From assembly GCF_019320115.1 (NCBI RefSeq), contig NC_089581.1, forward strand, positions 68,366,485-68,430,484: a DNA stretch of 64,000 bases, written 5' to 3'. Positions 34,996 through 48,322 of this stretch are shown here, in pieces (the first letter of the stretch is position 1; each line of letters begins with the position of its first letter). This DNA comes from Miscanthus floridulus (taxonomy: Eukaryota > Streptophyta > Magnoliopsida > Poales > Poaceae). A program made the translations under genes and the position numbers. The notes beneath the pieces were generated by a model that was not told the DNA's origin, did no database searches, and was given only the letters and a program-made list of their open reading frames with translations.

Positions 34996-37900
34996 TATGG
35001 CAGAACCGTCTAATCTAATGCCTCACAGGAGTGCTTGCCTTCCATTAGACACTAAGCACTCAAGGGAGAACACTAAATTACTCGGTTTCGTTGGGCACAC
35101 CCCGGGGGAGAACTCAAAAATCTATATTTTTGCCATCAGGATCACAAATGAGAGAATAAAGCTTACATCATTCTTAACAATTTCTTACATCACTTTAATA
35201 CAACATCAAAGTATAACATTTATTAATATAATAGCGGAATGAAATTATATTATCAGAGTTATAAATAATCTAATTGAATAGCGGAATAGAAACATGTGAA
35301 CAGAGTTACAGCGGAAATAAACGTCTATTAATGACATGATGAAGTATTGATATATAGCCTATGGCAATAGATAATGAAACTTTCATTTATAAAAGTATTT
35401 GGTGAGAGTTATAATAACAACTACGATCGCAGTGTAAAGGAATTCCTCATTGAGCCCACCAGGAGGAATCCACATACAAGAGTCAGCTCAAGCTTCCACC
35501 TGTCACCTGCAACAGGGGGAATAAAACCCTGAGTACTCAATTGTACTCAGCAAGACTTATCCGACAGGAGAAAAGAAAAGACTCCAAGGATATGCAAGGC
35601 TATTTGGCTTGTGGGTTTATTGCATTTGCAGGAAGCATTACTAAGCGTGCATCCTTATATTAGATTTTTATTAATAGCCGCATTGGTTCATTAACTAACC
35701 ATTCTATGTAAGCACCTGTGCTACTTTCAAGCAAGTGGTAAGCAATCAGATTTCCTTTGTCCATCTTCCATCTTTCATCTTTCAGTTCTTACTACGATGC
35801 TAAACCGTAGACAAGCCATACCGGATAGCCTGGTGATTCACGAATCAATGCCCCTAGCTGGGTACCCTAAAAACACACGCCCCGCTGGTACCCCTGGCAC
35901 AAATAGGACCAACCCATCACTCTCCTATCCCGGGTGTCCAGGTCCCCGTCCAAACTAGGACTCCAAGCCCCCGCTCCTGAGTCTCGGACTTAGTGCGGTG
36001 CAAGGACCTCCTCCACCAAAAAGAAACCCTAACAGTCGGTCTAGAAAGAGCCGGATCCGCGACAAGAGAGCAACATGTCTTCCAAGCAACCATACACAAG
36101 TATGTGCTCAAGATAATAAGTCTGTGACCTGCCTAGAGTCATATGCAACGATCGGTCCTTAACCGACCAGACAGGGAAAAACGGTGTAACCAAGCTATGA
36201 CCCGCCTTTGCGGTGACACAACTTCTTACACCCACCAATACCCAAACCATATCCCTGCCTAGTCACCATTTTCATATCTTCCAAGTGATAGTAATCCAAT
36301 AATATATTTCCTATCTCTCGTGAGTGACAAGCAATCACTCGACTTCTACCGGAGTCCTGTAGCATAGCAATCTACACGATCCTGTCATACTAGTAAGACT
36401 CATAGGATAAAGATATATATATGCAAGTGGGTTTCATTCAACTCCTTAAAACTTGATGCACAAATATAATTTAAACTGCAGAAAAGTAGGGGTTATGCAC
36501 TGGGGCTTGCCTGGGTACGATATATTAAAAGTTAGTATCTGCATCTTCAGATCATCCACCATCAACGGGATAGAATGCCCATTGCATCAGCTCCTGGTGG
36601 GAATATCATTACACCATCTTCGGACTTTCAATCATCCTTCAATTGATCCGTTGATCCATCATCGTACCTATATGATATGCATTGATGCAAATGCATAGAT
36701 GTAAGTAACCAACGACAGCCAAAACGCTTAGAAATCCGATCGTGCCTCATAAGCTAATGAGATAGCTCTAACGTTGGTCTACGTATCCATGTTGTCGAAT
36801 AAGACGTTATTTTCCAACAATTATTTTAGTTTTATAAACCTAGATGTTTCTTTATTTTATCCTATCGTTAATGTTTACTCGCAGTAGGATATTATTATCT
36901 AATTAGCAACTAGTTATTCCGAAGCTACAAAATTTATGGTGAGTAGCTAATATTGCTAGGGATCTACTGTAGAAATTTCAAATCCAATGCTATTACCAAT
37001 TTACCACGGAAAATCCCTACAAGTTTATATTTTACAATACTAAGTATCCCATTTTAATTATATAGATCCTAAAAACATCATCAAACTATGTGAACGAATT
37101 ACACTAATAGGTAGGTTATGATTTTAGGGACTCAACAAAACTGGTTTCACTATTTTTGCACACTTACAAAATTTTATCTCGATTTTACAAGTTAACTAGA
37201 AACATATATTAGCAAAACATTAGAAACTGGAAGGCCGGTGGCCACGTTCTATCAGCCCAGCAGCGCAAGAGCAGCCCAGGTGCTACAATCCTCGGTAGGC
37301 CAGCCCAGCACGCGATGTAGGCGGATCAGGCGTGGGCGCAGCCGGCCTAGGCGTGGCCCAACGCGCACACAGCGGCAAGATGGCCCAGTGCAGGTGGCCC
37401 AGCAAGCCTACGCCAGCAGCGCCGGTGGCCCAGGCGGCAACTCAGACCGGCCCTAGGCATGGGAGCGGCATACGGCCCAGCCGGGAGACCGGCCCATGCG
37501 AGCAGCCTGGCCAAAGGCCTAGGCGGGGCGTGGTCAGCGGCGACCGACCGGCCCAACGCATGGCATGCCCTAAACCTGTCAAGTGATTTATGCAAAAAGG
37601 GCCCTATGTTTCTATCGATTTAGTGTTCTACTGTTTATGTGAGTCATGTTCTTAGCACTAAGATCCCTATACAGAGTTTTCTACTTCACTTCTTATCCTT
37701 CTCCCTTCTTCAGCGAAATAGAGGAGCAGAGGAACGAGCGTAGAAGCCTCACCGACGGCCAGGTCCGGTAGGGGAGGACGCCATGGCGACGCTAGGATGG
37801 CCGACCCCTAGCGTGGGTCCCTCCGCAACCCCAAGGAGTCTGCGGCATAGCCGGAGGCGGTGCCAAGCGTTGGAACCGCGCACCACAGTGGCCGTAGAGC

Positions 37901-39314
37901 GGAGCAGGGGAGCGCCAGGGTGAGTTCGATTTCGGCTGGGAGGCCACCGGAGGAGATGCGGTGTGGGGCTCGTCGTGGCTACTTTTGGTGGTGGCGGTGT
38001 CGTTCGGGTCGTGACTGGCAAGGCGGCTCACGCATGTAGGCATGGAAGGAGCGACGAAGGAGCAGCCAACTCGGATGCGCCCGTGGGGACGCAGCGCGGG
38101 ACCACGTGGAAGAGGCAGCAGGGCAGAGCTGGACCGAGGATGCGCGCTGGTGGAGCGTTGAGGAACCGCCAGTCCATCATGGAGTGGTGCGCGGCCATGG
38201 CTATGGTGCGGCGCAGTGGGGAGCTGAGAGCAAGGGAGGTGGCATGCCGGCAGAGCAAGCTAGGATGGGGAGTAGCACAGCGCGCGAGAGGAAGGCGAGG
38301 CATTGCACTCGGCTCGACCGCAGACAAGCAGCGTGGGCTCGGCGGAAGGGAAGCGCGCGAGGGGCTCGGTCCAGTGCTCATGCGAGGGAAATCAACGATG
38401 GTGGGACACTACGAGCTGCTGCGGTACGTGGCGTGGGGCAGCGCGGAAGCACTCGACGCAGGGAGACACGCGGACGTCGGTGTAGTGGGGCTCGGGAATG
38501 GAGCGGCGTGAGGGGGCGACACGGATGGCTGCGTCGGCATGCATTGGCGCTGGCCAGATGACAGACCAGCACGCGCGGGGATGGGCCAACATCGACGGGG
38601 TGCTACGGGACAAGGGGCGCTACTGCTGCCTGAAGGTTCGATGGTGCTGTGGTAAAGAAAAAGAAGAGGCTAGGGGACAGAGGCAGACAGGTGCACGAGG
38701 GCAGGGCACACACAGAGCGGCAGAGGCACATCATGGTGAGGACGATGAAGCAGGGAGAAGTCAACGTCTACAGTTGCGGCTGCGGCGCATAGCAGAACAG
38801 CGCCAAAGATTTCAATGTGGGGGACAGCGGAGGCAGGCAGTGCTACCGCGATAAGGCATTAATGCAGACGTGACCACGAAGGCAAGAGGCGTCATGGTGA
38901 ACACGCCCATTTCCGACATAGCGAAATGACTTATCTTAATCCCAGGATTGATTTCTGAGCTCCAAAAATACTAATCAACCATATTTATTTTCCAAAATTA
39001 AAGTTGTGCCTTCATATACATAACGTGCTTGAGTTATATTTTATTTTTGCTTAAAGAAATTGTTTTCCGTGCCAAACAATTAAAACTACTTATTCTATTT
39101 TTCTTGCTAGAATTGTCATTAGCACATTTACGCATTAAGTAAACTAACTTACAATACCTATTTTGATTTTCTCAGCCACAAAGGTGGAATCACATACGAT
39201 TCGTTTATCATCTCATGTGCATTTAAAATTCTAAAACTTGAGAACTTGGTGTGTTAATTTCTTTTAAGCCTTAATCTAGGTGCTAAGTGAGCTCGTAACA
39301 CCAGGGGTGTTACA
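34996..39314 (-). repeat. 5' LTR of element 2 (4.32 kb)
   Basis: Starts TATGGCAGAACC (TG to TA change relative to its partner) and ends GGGGTGTTACA on the + strand. It contains the GC-rich island (about 37230-38880), including about 735 bases missing from the 3' LTR. Confidence 0.9.
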
Positions 39315-40829
39315 CTTATCACTTGTTTATGTAGCCACCTAATGTTGTTGACATTTCTTAACATCACTTTTGCTAAGTTGTCGTCCCTAGCTATGATGCT
39401 ACAAATGCTTGTCGACATTCTTTAGCGTCACTTTTAGAATGACACTAAGAAATACTTAAGTATTTTATTGTGACTAGGAATAATATATATATGTATGTAG
39501 GGATCTACAAGCGCATAGATAATTTACCATTGTAACATTTCACCCGAGAGTATTTCAGTTATCGTTATTTATATTTTTACCATAGGGAAGGACTGGCAGT
39601 TGGAATATATTGATAACTTATACATATGATGGAGAAGTAACCATAACCAAACTTCTACTCACAACAGGGGTAAGTCAAGAGATAAATATGATAAGTAATG
39701 ATAAATGATAAATGATAGATGATCACTCAGTGTACTCCTTTCTATGGTATTAGCATTGCTAAGTAGAAATTAGAAGGATAATTCCTATGTCATTCTTAAT
39801 TACAAGTCAAAGCATACGTTGATTAGTGCAATTACACATAGTAGTCATGGCTAGGATTAACTTCATATCTACACATAAGGGGTATTACTAAGGAAGGTCA
39901 AGAACAGAGCATGTCTTCCTTCGTAACTCGATCCTACATGTCCTATATTCGAGGAATGGAATACAAAGGACTCAAGGGGAGTGTCACATCTGCAATCTAC
40001 CACATGACCCAGAATATAAGGTGCATCCATAGGTAAACAACGTATAAGCACCACACTTACACAATGTCGACCACTCACCCCATGTACATTAGAGCGAGCG
40101 CTATACAAACTTATGCTTGAATATAATGATAATCTAGCTTTACTAAGCATATAATCAAAGTAGACAATGAACATAATAACTAGGAACATGAATAATATTG
40201 AGAATAATGTCATATCAATTGTAGCAAACACATGAAATATGAAAGATATAAGTGAGGATACAAGGGGCTATACCAAGCCACGTTCTTAACAAGATTAGGA
40301 ATCCAAGCAAAGCTTGTCTCCCTCTAGATCTAACCTAGCTAGCTATGTCATAGAATATGGTGGAGCTCTAAGGATGATTAGGGTTTCTATCTTCTCAAAT
40401 GACTTATGCCTGAGGGAGGGGGTAGAGGCTGGTATATATAGGATGGAGCATGAATTCTAAGCCCTTGGATTAAACCAACCTAAAACAATAGCGTAGATGC
40501 AAACCCTAAGGCGGTGGAGAACCGAGATTCAAAGGAGGGGTGACATGTGGGCCCAGGGGGCCGGTTGGCCTGCAGGTGTGCCTCTCACCTTCTGCTTCGG
40601 TGGTTTGTCTCCTAGAGTCTTTTGGAACCTTCTGGAGTTATTTTTGTTGTAGATAATTGCTATTAATTCTAACGTTTGGGTCTACCTTGGTGGATTTCTG
40701 AATAAACCCTACTGAAAACATAGGTTCATCAAAACTTATGAAATTTGTTAGTTTAAACCCCTAAACCTATGTTGGTGATCATATTCATGCATTATATTGA
40801 TGGTTTATAATGGTTGTTAACTACCATCA
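39315..40829 (-). repeat. 3' LTR of the Athila-like element, right portion
   Basis: Matches 45498-47023 along its length (e.g. the 120-codon frames 39869-40231 and 46056-46418 are counterparts, not genes). The first 23 bases of the LTR are at 27961-27983, left of element 2. It ends CTACCATCA next to the PPT. Confidence 0.85.
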
Positions 40830-40846
40830 ATAAACTCCCCCAAGCT
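40830..40846 (-). other. Polypurine tract of the Athila-like element
   Basis: The minus strand reads AAGCTTGGGGGAGTTTAT just before the LTR start TGATGGTAGTTAAC. Confidence 0.8.
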
Positions 40847-42480
40847 TAATCTTTGCTCATCTCTAAGCAATGCTACTCAGCAATGGATCATTAGTTTCTT
40901 CAATGTTTTCACTCCTCAAAAGTATACATGCGGTCAAACTAGAATTCTCCTTCGGATTAGAATAAACTATTCTAACTTTCAAACTTATACATATTACCTT
41001 CAACCATGGGGCTTCTTAGCATTCACTTGGGTCTTGAGCAATTGAAAGACAGAACGATCAAGTCAAGCACTAGGTCTCAAGTTCTTTGCTCTACCATTAT
41101 TCTAGAGTTTTTACAGGTTTTCAAAAAAAACTCAGAGCTTCAATTGTATGATACTCTCAAGTTTCTCAATATATGTGGTATTTATGGATCCTCACCAAGG
41201 CAATAGTAGTGTTATGCCTTCTTCTTCCTACAACTAAGGCTTATGTAGAGCTAATAGGAGTGGAAAAAACTTGAAAGAGCATACTTGCAATACATATATT
41301 GTAAAGTCAAACCTCAGATCCAAAGAGAGTTGAGTCATACAATCAAATCAGGATGTGCATGTGTGTGGATGTATGGTGGATATATATGGTGGCTAACATA
41401 ATTCTACTATGCTCCTTGAAAATATATCTCTCTTTTGAAACTTGCAAATATTTTTGTAAGAAAACATGGGCTATCTTATTCATCTCTCTTCTCTTTTCTT
41501 TTTTTCAGGCAGGCATCTGAGTACCTATTGTTTTAGATATCTTGGACAATTATCCATTTTTCAACTCTTTTCTTTTCTTTTCTTTCTTCTTCTTTTTTCA
41601 TGAATAACTTTTGCATAGCCCGTATCTCTTTTGTTTTGCAACAAAACTTTTGAGAGATAGCAACAAGAACTTGGAGCATTATTTGGTGGATATCCTATCA
41701 AGCATATTTTTTATGTTCACTCCCAGTGTAGGAGTAAAACACTTTTGGGTGGATGTAAATGGAATGGCATGTTTTTACGCCTACCCCTATTGTAGGAGTA
41801 GTGCATATGTGGGTGCTGTGTATGTGATCTTGATTTTAAGAGCATGACAAACCTCTCATAAGGGTCAACAAAGCTTGACTAAACTCAATGCAAAACAAGC
41901 AGTATATATGAGTGGAAGTTTTTCTAGTCTAAATATCATGTATGGCTCTGGTAGGAATTCAAGCTTTGTCATACAGGAACTCATCATGAAGCATTTTTAT
42001 ATTTTCAAAAGATAAATCTCCAGAACTTTAGTATCACTTAGAACAAGATAAGCAGCAGCTCAGACCTTCTCATATCATATCCATCAATTACTTAGACTTA
42101 GATCAAGTATATGATACCCACGAGTTTCAAGTTCAGAGTAAATTCTTATATCAAAACAGTCTTATCCAAAACTCAGGAGAATTCAAGGCTGAAAACTAGG
42201 TACTTGAAAGGAATTACAACAGAGCAACTATTCATCATTTCCATTTCAAGATATTATCTTTAGAGTCCATTTTATTATATTTAGCTCTTAAAAACAGAAA
42301 ACTAGACACACACTTTTTATTTGGTTTTTTATTTTCCTTAGATCACACATTACTAATAAAGATAAATTTTTATTTTGTTTTTAGTTATGCATTTTTTATA
42401 AAACAAACTTAGAAATAAAACCAAAAGGGAAAGAAATACTTATCTAGATATATGGGGGATGCCCTTCCCCTAAGCTAGTT
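40847..42480 (-). other. 3' non-coding interior of the Athila-like element
   Basis: AT-rich with T-runs (41470-41610). No RT, RNase H or integrase text on the minus strand. Such long non-coding 3' interiors are known in non-autonomous grass elements of this type. Confidence 0.55.
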
Positions 42481-42913
42481 GTTGGCGTGGTTGTTCAAAC
42501 TTGTACTTCTTAGAGCGGATTCACCAGCGGATGTCCTTCTCATCCATTAGGAAGCTATACTCCTAGTGGAGCGAGGTGAAGATGATCTGGTGAACTTGCT
42601 CGTGACCATCCTACAAAAATTCTCGGTGAGGGTTTGGATTTTTAAGTCCTCCGGATAGGACACTTCTCCAGTCTTGTTCATTCTTCAGTGTATTTGTCGG
42701 TCCTAGAGATGGTGACCTTGATGGTTGCACCTCTTGTGATGGTGACTTTGATGATGTTGCCACCTTTTCCTTCTAGACATGCTTGGTCTGTGGACTTGAT
42801 TTTGGCATGGTCTATTCATTCTTCATAGCTTCTACTTCCTCTTCGTTCTTGGGAAGTTGATTCCTCCAGCGTTGGGATGATCGGCGTCTTCTCTTGGAAC
42901 GGGTCTTCTTTGG

Positions 42914-45345
42914 CTATTCATAAGTTGTATAACTATTGAAAGAGCAACGTACCTTTTGTCTAGGGAATTGGAAGTGGACTTGTCTAGATTTGACATAGAT
43001 GATTACATTGGTGGTGTTGAGGAACGGTCTTCCAAGGAAGATAGGTACGTCTTCTTCTTCTTCTCCCATGTCAAGAACCATGAAGTCGGCAGGGACATAG
43101 TGATCTTGTATTCTTACCATGATGTCTTTTGCTATTCCCTCTAGAAATTGGATTGATTGGTCCGCCATCTGCAGTTACATATATGTAGGGAACAAAGGTT
43201 CATCACCGAATAAGTAGTTATATGTTACCTTGGACATTATGTTGACACATAACCTAATGTCGCAGAAGGTGTTGTGGAAAATTCTTTGTCCAATTGTACA
43301 CTCTATCAATGGTACTCTAGGGTCTTCCTTCTTGGTAAGGAATGGTGAAGCGAGGAGGTGATTGTACTCAGATCGAAGTGTATTGATCATCTTGACTGAT
43401 TCTTCTTGTGACTGTCTAGCCTTGTTCTTCCTTCTTCTTTGGTTATTCCTCTTTTTGGTCACTGTTGTTTCTTCGGGTAGATATGCCATCTATGGATGAC
43501 TAGGAGAGTGGTGTATATGATTCTTGAAAGTAAACTTCACCTTTCTATCCTTGATTGTGAAACAGATCTTGGTGTTGTCCGCATAGATGATGGCTTTTGA
43601 GGTGCTTAGGAAAGGTTGGCCCAAAATAATGGGTGCCCTTACATCTCCACCTGTTTCCAAAACCACAAAGTCAATGGGTACATATGATTGTCCAATTCAT
43701 ACATAGATGTCTTCAAGAACTCCCTTGGGGCAGCAGAGTGACTGATCTGCAAGCTACAAACGCATGTTTATGTACAACAAAGTATCTCCATTAATTTTAT
43801 CATAGATTACCTTTGGCATAATATTCACACATGCTCTAAAGTCACATACAACTTCTTGGAATATGTGAGGTCCAATAGCTATGGGGATGATAGGTCTTCC
43901 TGGATCTCCTTTCTTGATGGGCAAGGAATAATCCTACCATCTTCCTATTGATTGTTCTATGTAGCATCCTACAGCATTATGAATATCGACAAGCTTTGTA
44001 GTTTCTAGATCTTCCAGCTACCCTAGAACCTTACCTTTGTTAGTCGAAGGAACAGCAGCCACTAGCTGAACTATTTGTGATTCTATCATTTTATTAAACC
44101 TATACTAGTTTTAAATGGTTGAGGAGAAGCTATCCATTCTTTTATTTATGTTTTCTAAGATATTATCATTGGAAGCTAGTTTTTTAGATAAACCCTCCAT
44201 AATTTTAACTTGATCAGAAATTAACTCTCTCAAGGGTGGTTGATTATTGAAATTATTACCTTGATAGTTACCTTGGTTATTTCCTTTGTAGTTTGGCCTT
44301 TGTTGCTAATTCCATCCTTGATTCTATTGAGGACGATAGTTGTTGTTGATGAAGTTCACATCCTCATGGATTTCAGGACAGTTGTTCCCTGAATGCCCAA
44401 TGTTTCCACATTCTTCACACGTCATGTGGGAATCATGAATGTGCATGCCTTCTTGCTTCGCATTGGCTCATTCTTTGAGCCTCTTCATCAGTAGGTCCAT
44501 CTTGGCCGACAGCATGTCTACCTCCTTTAGTTGATACATACCTCCACCTCTCTTGTGAGTTTAAAGACATTCTTCATTTCAACCTTGGTTGGAGACCATC
44601 TTCTCCACGAGAGCATTGCTTGTGCAATAGTGAGTGACAAGAATGCACCTTTAGTAGCGGCATCCATATTCTCTTAGGTGATGTTTGTCAACCCATGGTA
44701 GAAAGTTTGTATAAGTAGTCAATCCTCCATCCCATGTTGAGGGCATTCTGATAAGTAGTCTTGGAAGCATTCCCATGCCTCAGGGATAGATTCATCATGT
44801 TGCTATTGAAAGCTCAAAATTCTCCCACACAGAGCATTGGTCATGCCAGTGGGAAAGAACTTTGCTAGGAAGGTAGTGGAGCAGTTTTCCCATGTAGTAT
44901 GTCTATCTTTGTTGGTGTGGAACCATTGCTTTGCCTTCCCCAAGAGTGAGAATGGGAAGAGGCAAAGTAAAATGACATCACTGGTAACTCCCTTGATGGT
45001 GAAAGTGTTGTAGATCTCCAGTAAGTGTTGGAGATGAGCACTAGCATCTTCATGTGTCTTTCCACAAAACTGGCTAGCTTGCACCATGTTGATGAGAGCT
45101 GGCTTGAGCTCAAAAGCATTGTCTCCAATGTTGATCGCCGGTCTAGTTCGGATATTGGCCATAGTTGAAGTAGAGAATTCATGGAGAGTCTTATTGGCCA
45201 TGGCATCAAAAATTGGTGTTAGGTTTTGCCTGGTCTGGTTGTCTTCTGATTCTAAATCTAGAACTTTCTTGAGTTTAGCTCTAGTCCTCCTGATTAATGC
45301 TTCTAGATCTTCAATGTAGTTTGTAGGAAGGTCAAAACCGGTCAT
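42914..45345 (-). pseudogene. Athila-like gag with zinc knuckle and two retropepsin-like domains
   Basis: Starts at ATG 45345 (MTGFDLPTNYIEDLEAL). Gag core: FELKPALINMVQASQFCGKT, LLCLFPFSLLGKAKQWF, TTFLAKFFPTGMTNAL. Knuckle CEECGNIGHSGNNCP (about 44375-44420). Then two aspartic-protease-like domains in tandem: CDFRACVNIMPKV...GQPFLST (about 43850-43600) and CDIRLCVNIMSKV...GRPFLNT (about 43264-43013). The lysine/arginine-rich frame 43175-43489 links them, and the end (to 42914) is followed by basic sequence. Frame is kept over long parts with several stops. No RT follows. Confidence 0.8.
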
Positions 45346-45471
45346 ACATTACCCTGTATAAGACACAAAAGTAGACAAAACAAGGTAAGCCTATTTGAGC
45401 AGAGGTCAATGGTTCCCTCGATCACATCAATAAGTAAAAGTTTATCAATATTCCTTTTTGCCTAGCTACCT

Positions 45472-45489
45472 TCCCCGGTAACGGCGTTA
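45472..45489 (-). other. Primer binding site of the Athila-like element, Asp type
   Basis: The minus strand reads TAACGCCGTTACCGGGGA, close to TGGCGCCGTTGCCGGGGA, the usual Athila-lineage PBS that I associate with tRNA-Asp. It lies about eight bases inside the LTR. Confidence 0.75.
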
Positions 45490-45497
45490 GAAATACT

Positions 45498-47023
45498 TGT
45501 TGGTATTTATTAACTTGTCACTTGTTTATGTATCCACCTAATGTTGTTGAAATTTCTTAACATCGCTTTTGCTAAGTTGTCATCCCTAGCTATGATACCA
45601 GAAATGCTTGTTGACATTCTTTAGGGTCACTTCTAGAATTACACTAAGAAATACTTAAGTATTTTATTGTGACTAGGAAGAATATATATGTATGCGGGGA
45701 TCTGCAAGTGCACAGATAATTTACCATTATAGCATTTCACCCAGGAGTATTCTAGTTATCGTTATTTATATTTTTATCACAGGGAAGGACTGGCAGTTGG
45801 AATATATTCATAATTTATACATATGATGAAGTAACCATAACCAAACTTCTACTCATAATAGGGGTAAGTCAAGAGATAAATATGATAAGTAATGATAAAT
45901 GATAGATGATCGCTCAGTGTACTCCTTTCTATGGCATTAGCATTGCTAAGTAGAAATTAGAGGGATAATTCCTAAGTCATTCTTAATTACAAGTCAAAGC
46001 ATATGTTGATTAGTGCAATTACACTTAGTAGTCATGGCTAAGATGACCTTCATATCTACACATAAGGGGTATTACTAAGGAAGGCCGAGAACAAAGCATG
46101 TCTTCCTTTGTAACTAGATCCTACATGTCCTATATTCGGAGAGTGGACTACAAAGGACTCAAGGGGAGTGTCACATCTGCAATCCACCACATGACTCAGA
46201 ATATAGAGTGCATCTATAGGTAAACAACATATAAGCACCATGCTTACACAATATCGACCACTCACCCCATGTACATTAGAGCGAGCTCCATACAAACTTA
46301 TGCTTGAATATAATGATAATCTAGCTTTACTAAGCATATAATCAAAGTAGACGATGAACATAATAACTAGGAACATGAATAATATTAAGAATAATGGCAT
46401 ATCAATTGTAGCAAACACATGAAATATGAAAGATACAAGTGAGGATACATGGGGCTATACCAAGCCACGCCCTTGATAAGATCAGGAATCCAAGCGAAGC
46501 TTGCCTACCTCTAAATCTAACCTAGCTAGCTATGCCCTAGAATATGGTAGAGCTCTAAGGATGATTAGGGTTTCTGCCTTCTCAAATGACCTAAAAGAAT
46601 ATGGGGTAGGGGCTGGTATATACAGGATGGAGCATCAATTCTAAGCCCTTGGATCAAACTAACCTAAAAGAACGACGTAGATGCAAACCCTAAGGTGGTG
46701 GAGAACCAACATTCGAAGGAGGGGGTGACATGTGGGCTTAGGGGTTCGGCTAGCCTGTAGGTGGGGGTGGCTGCCTCTTGCCCTCTGCTTTAGTGGTTTG
46801 CCTCCTAGAGTCTTCTAGGACCTTCTAGAGTTGTTTTCGTTGTGGATAATTGCGATTAATTCTGACATTTAGGTCCACCTTGATAGATTTCTGAATAAAC
46901 CCTATTGAATACATAGATTTACCAAAACTTATGAAATTTGTAAGATTTAAATCCCTAAACCTATGTTGATGATCATATTCATGATTTATATTGATGGTTT
47001 ATAATGGTTGTTAACTACTGCCA
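45498..47023 (-). repeat. 5' LTR of the Athila-like element (~1.53 kb)
   Basis: Direct repeat of 27961-27983 plus 39320-40829. The inner edge is set from the PBS (uncertain by about ten bases), the outer edge at CTACTGCCA. Confidence 0.8.
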
Positions 47024-47219
47024 GCAGTTGGCTACCTTTAGATGACCATGAAATAATATGTCCCAACACATTGACACGTTTTCTACTTGCACGAGTACTG
47101 GACAATAAATTGTATGCCCTAGTGCAACACAAGGGCTTCCCATTGTGACACATTGACATATTTACTATTGGCATGAGTATCAGACGATATATTGTATGCC
47201 CTGGCGCAACGCACAACAC

Positions 47220-47660
47220 TTTAGCATGAGGGGCTTCACCAACACATCAATAACTACAACGACTCACCCTCACCAACACTATGACAAAAGGGACCTCAAT
47301 ATCATATTCGATGACTGCAATGACTAACATTCAATGCCAACAAGTAGAGGGGATTCTTCAAAACCTCTGACATCTGCACCGACAACATTTCTTCTTTGTT
47401 GATATCTTCGGCAATTACAACAACTTGCCTCCGCCAAAACTTTGGCACGAGGGGCTTCAGTAACATCTTTGGTATCTACTCCAACATCGCATTTATCAAC
47501 ACCTTCATCATCAGGGCCTTCACTAACATCTTCGGCGTCCACAACAACTCTCCTTGACAACACTTCAGCATGAGGGGCTTCGCCAACATCTTTGGCAACT
47601 ATGATGACTCGTCTCTACCAGCACTTCAGCAGGAGGGGCTTTGCTATAATCTTTCACCAC
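47220..47660 (+). repeat. Degenerate ~60 bp tandem repeat
   Basis: Repeated 'gaggggcttc.ccaacatcttcggcaactac.acgactc' modules at irregular 57-63 base spacing, most regular from 47450 on. Confidence 0.65.
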
Positions 47661-47836
47661 TACAATGGCTTGAGACCTAGGAGAGCATACTAGAGGGCCT
47701 AACACTCAAGAGGGTGGCCTTTTGCCTAGTGCTCATGAGAGAAGATTTTGAGACTTCATGAAAACCTTTGACTATGATGACAATGACTACACCCATTCGT
47801 AAATAGAAGGTGTGCCTCCATGTGGAGGCTCAAACA

Positions 47837-47990
47837 AGAAGGTCTCAAAGGTGAAGATCTCATGCCGAGAAGGTCCCAGAGACGAAGATCTATGCAATGA
47901 GAAGGTCTCGGAGGCAAAGATCTATATGTCAAGAAGGTCCCAAAGATGAAGATCTACACAAGGAGAAGGTCCTAGAGGCAAAGACCTAGT
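47837..47990 (+). repeat. Five ~31 bp tandem copies
   Basis: Five units of 'agaaggtctcggaggcaaag' plus 'atct' and about seven variable bases. They alternate between two subtypes (gtctc / gtccc). Confidence 0.8.
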
Positions 47991-48322
47991 ATGAGTCAAG
48001 CAAAGCTAACAATCCATGTCATAGAGGCACCCAAAGAAGATGAAGCTTGAATATGAAGATACTAGGGAGATCGATATCGAGGCACTTGGAGTTAGTAGCT
48101 TCTTGAGTTAGCACTTGTATAGGATAGAGTCATGCATGTGCTCTTTTCTCCATGCCATTTTTTCAATAGGATTCTGGGATAGAGTTTTTGGTGAGGCACA
48201 CACACGTAGGTTGAGAAGGGTTATCCTCGCAAATAGGGTTCAAGTTCTATTTGTGCCTCTTCTAGTATGAGCATGTATTAGATCATGCTTTATCGGCCAT
48301 AACGTAATAGTTGAAGGGCTAC

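Larger units (their letters stand above)
27984..39314 (-). mobile_element. Complete non-autonomous Tekay-like LTR element (element 2)
   Basis: Two LTRs in the same orientation (27984-31566 and 34996-39314), target duplication CTTAT (27979-27983 and 39315-39319), tRNA-iMet PBS and a purine-rich tract. The 3.4 kb interior encodes no gag, protease, RT or integrase, only a decayed relative of element 1's extra ORF. It inserted 23 bases inside the 3' LTR of the Athila-like element; the interrupted LTR resumes at 39320. Confidence 0.92.
27961..47023 (-). mobile_element. Athila-like non-autonomous Ty3/gypsy element, split by element 2
   Basis: Minus strand. 5' LTR 45498-47023, Asp-type PBS 45472-45489, gag with zinc knuckle, two retropepsin-like domains, PPT 40830-40846, 3' LTR 39315-40829 plus 27961-27983. 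Left and right LTRs are about 1.53 kb each once the inserted Tekay-like element is removed. There is no RT, RNase H or integrase in the 4.7 kb interior, so mobility would have depended on another element. No clean target duplication was found (GCAGT on the right; the left outer edge lies between 27930 and 27961). Confidence 0.8.

Noticed and set aside
39869..40231. A 120-codon ORF repeated at 46056-46418, possibly a gene pair
   Set aside because: The two copies are corresponding parts of the left and right LTRs of one element.
47220..47990. CRISPR-like array
   Set aside because: Repeats are degenerate and directly adjoining, with no unique spacers of constant length, in a plant nuclear context.
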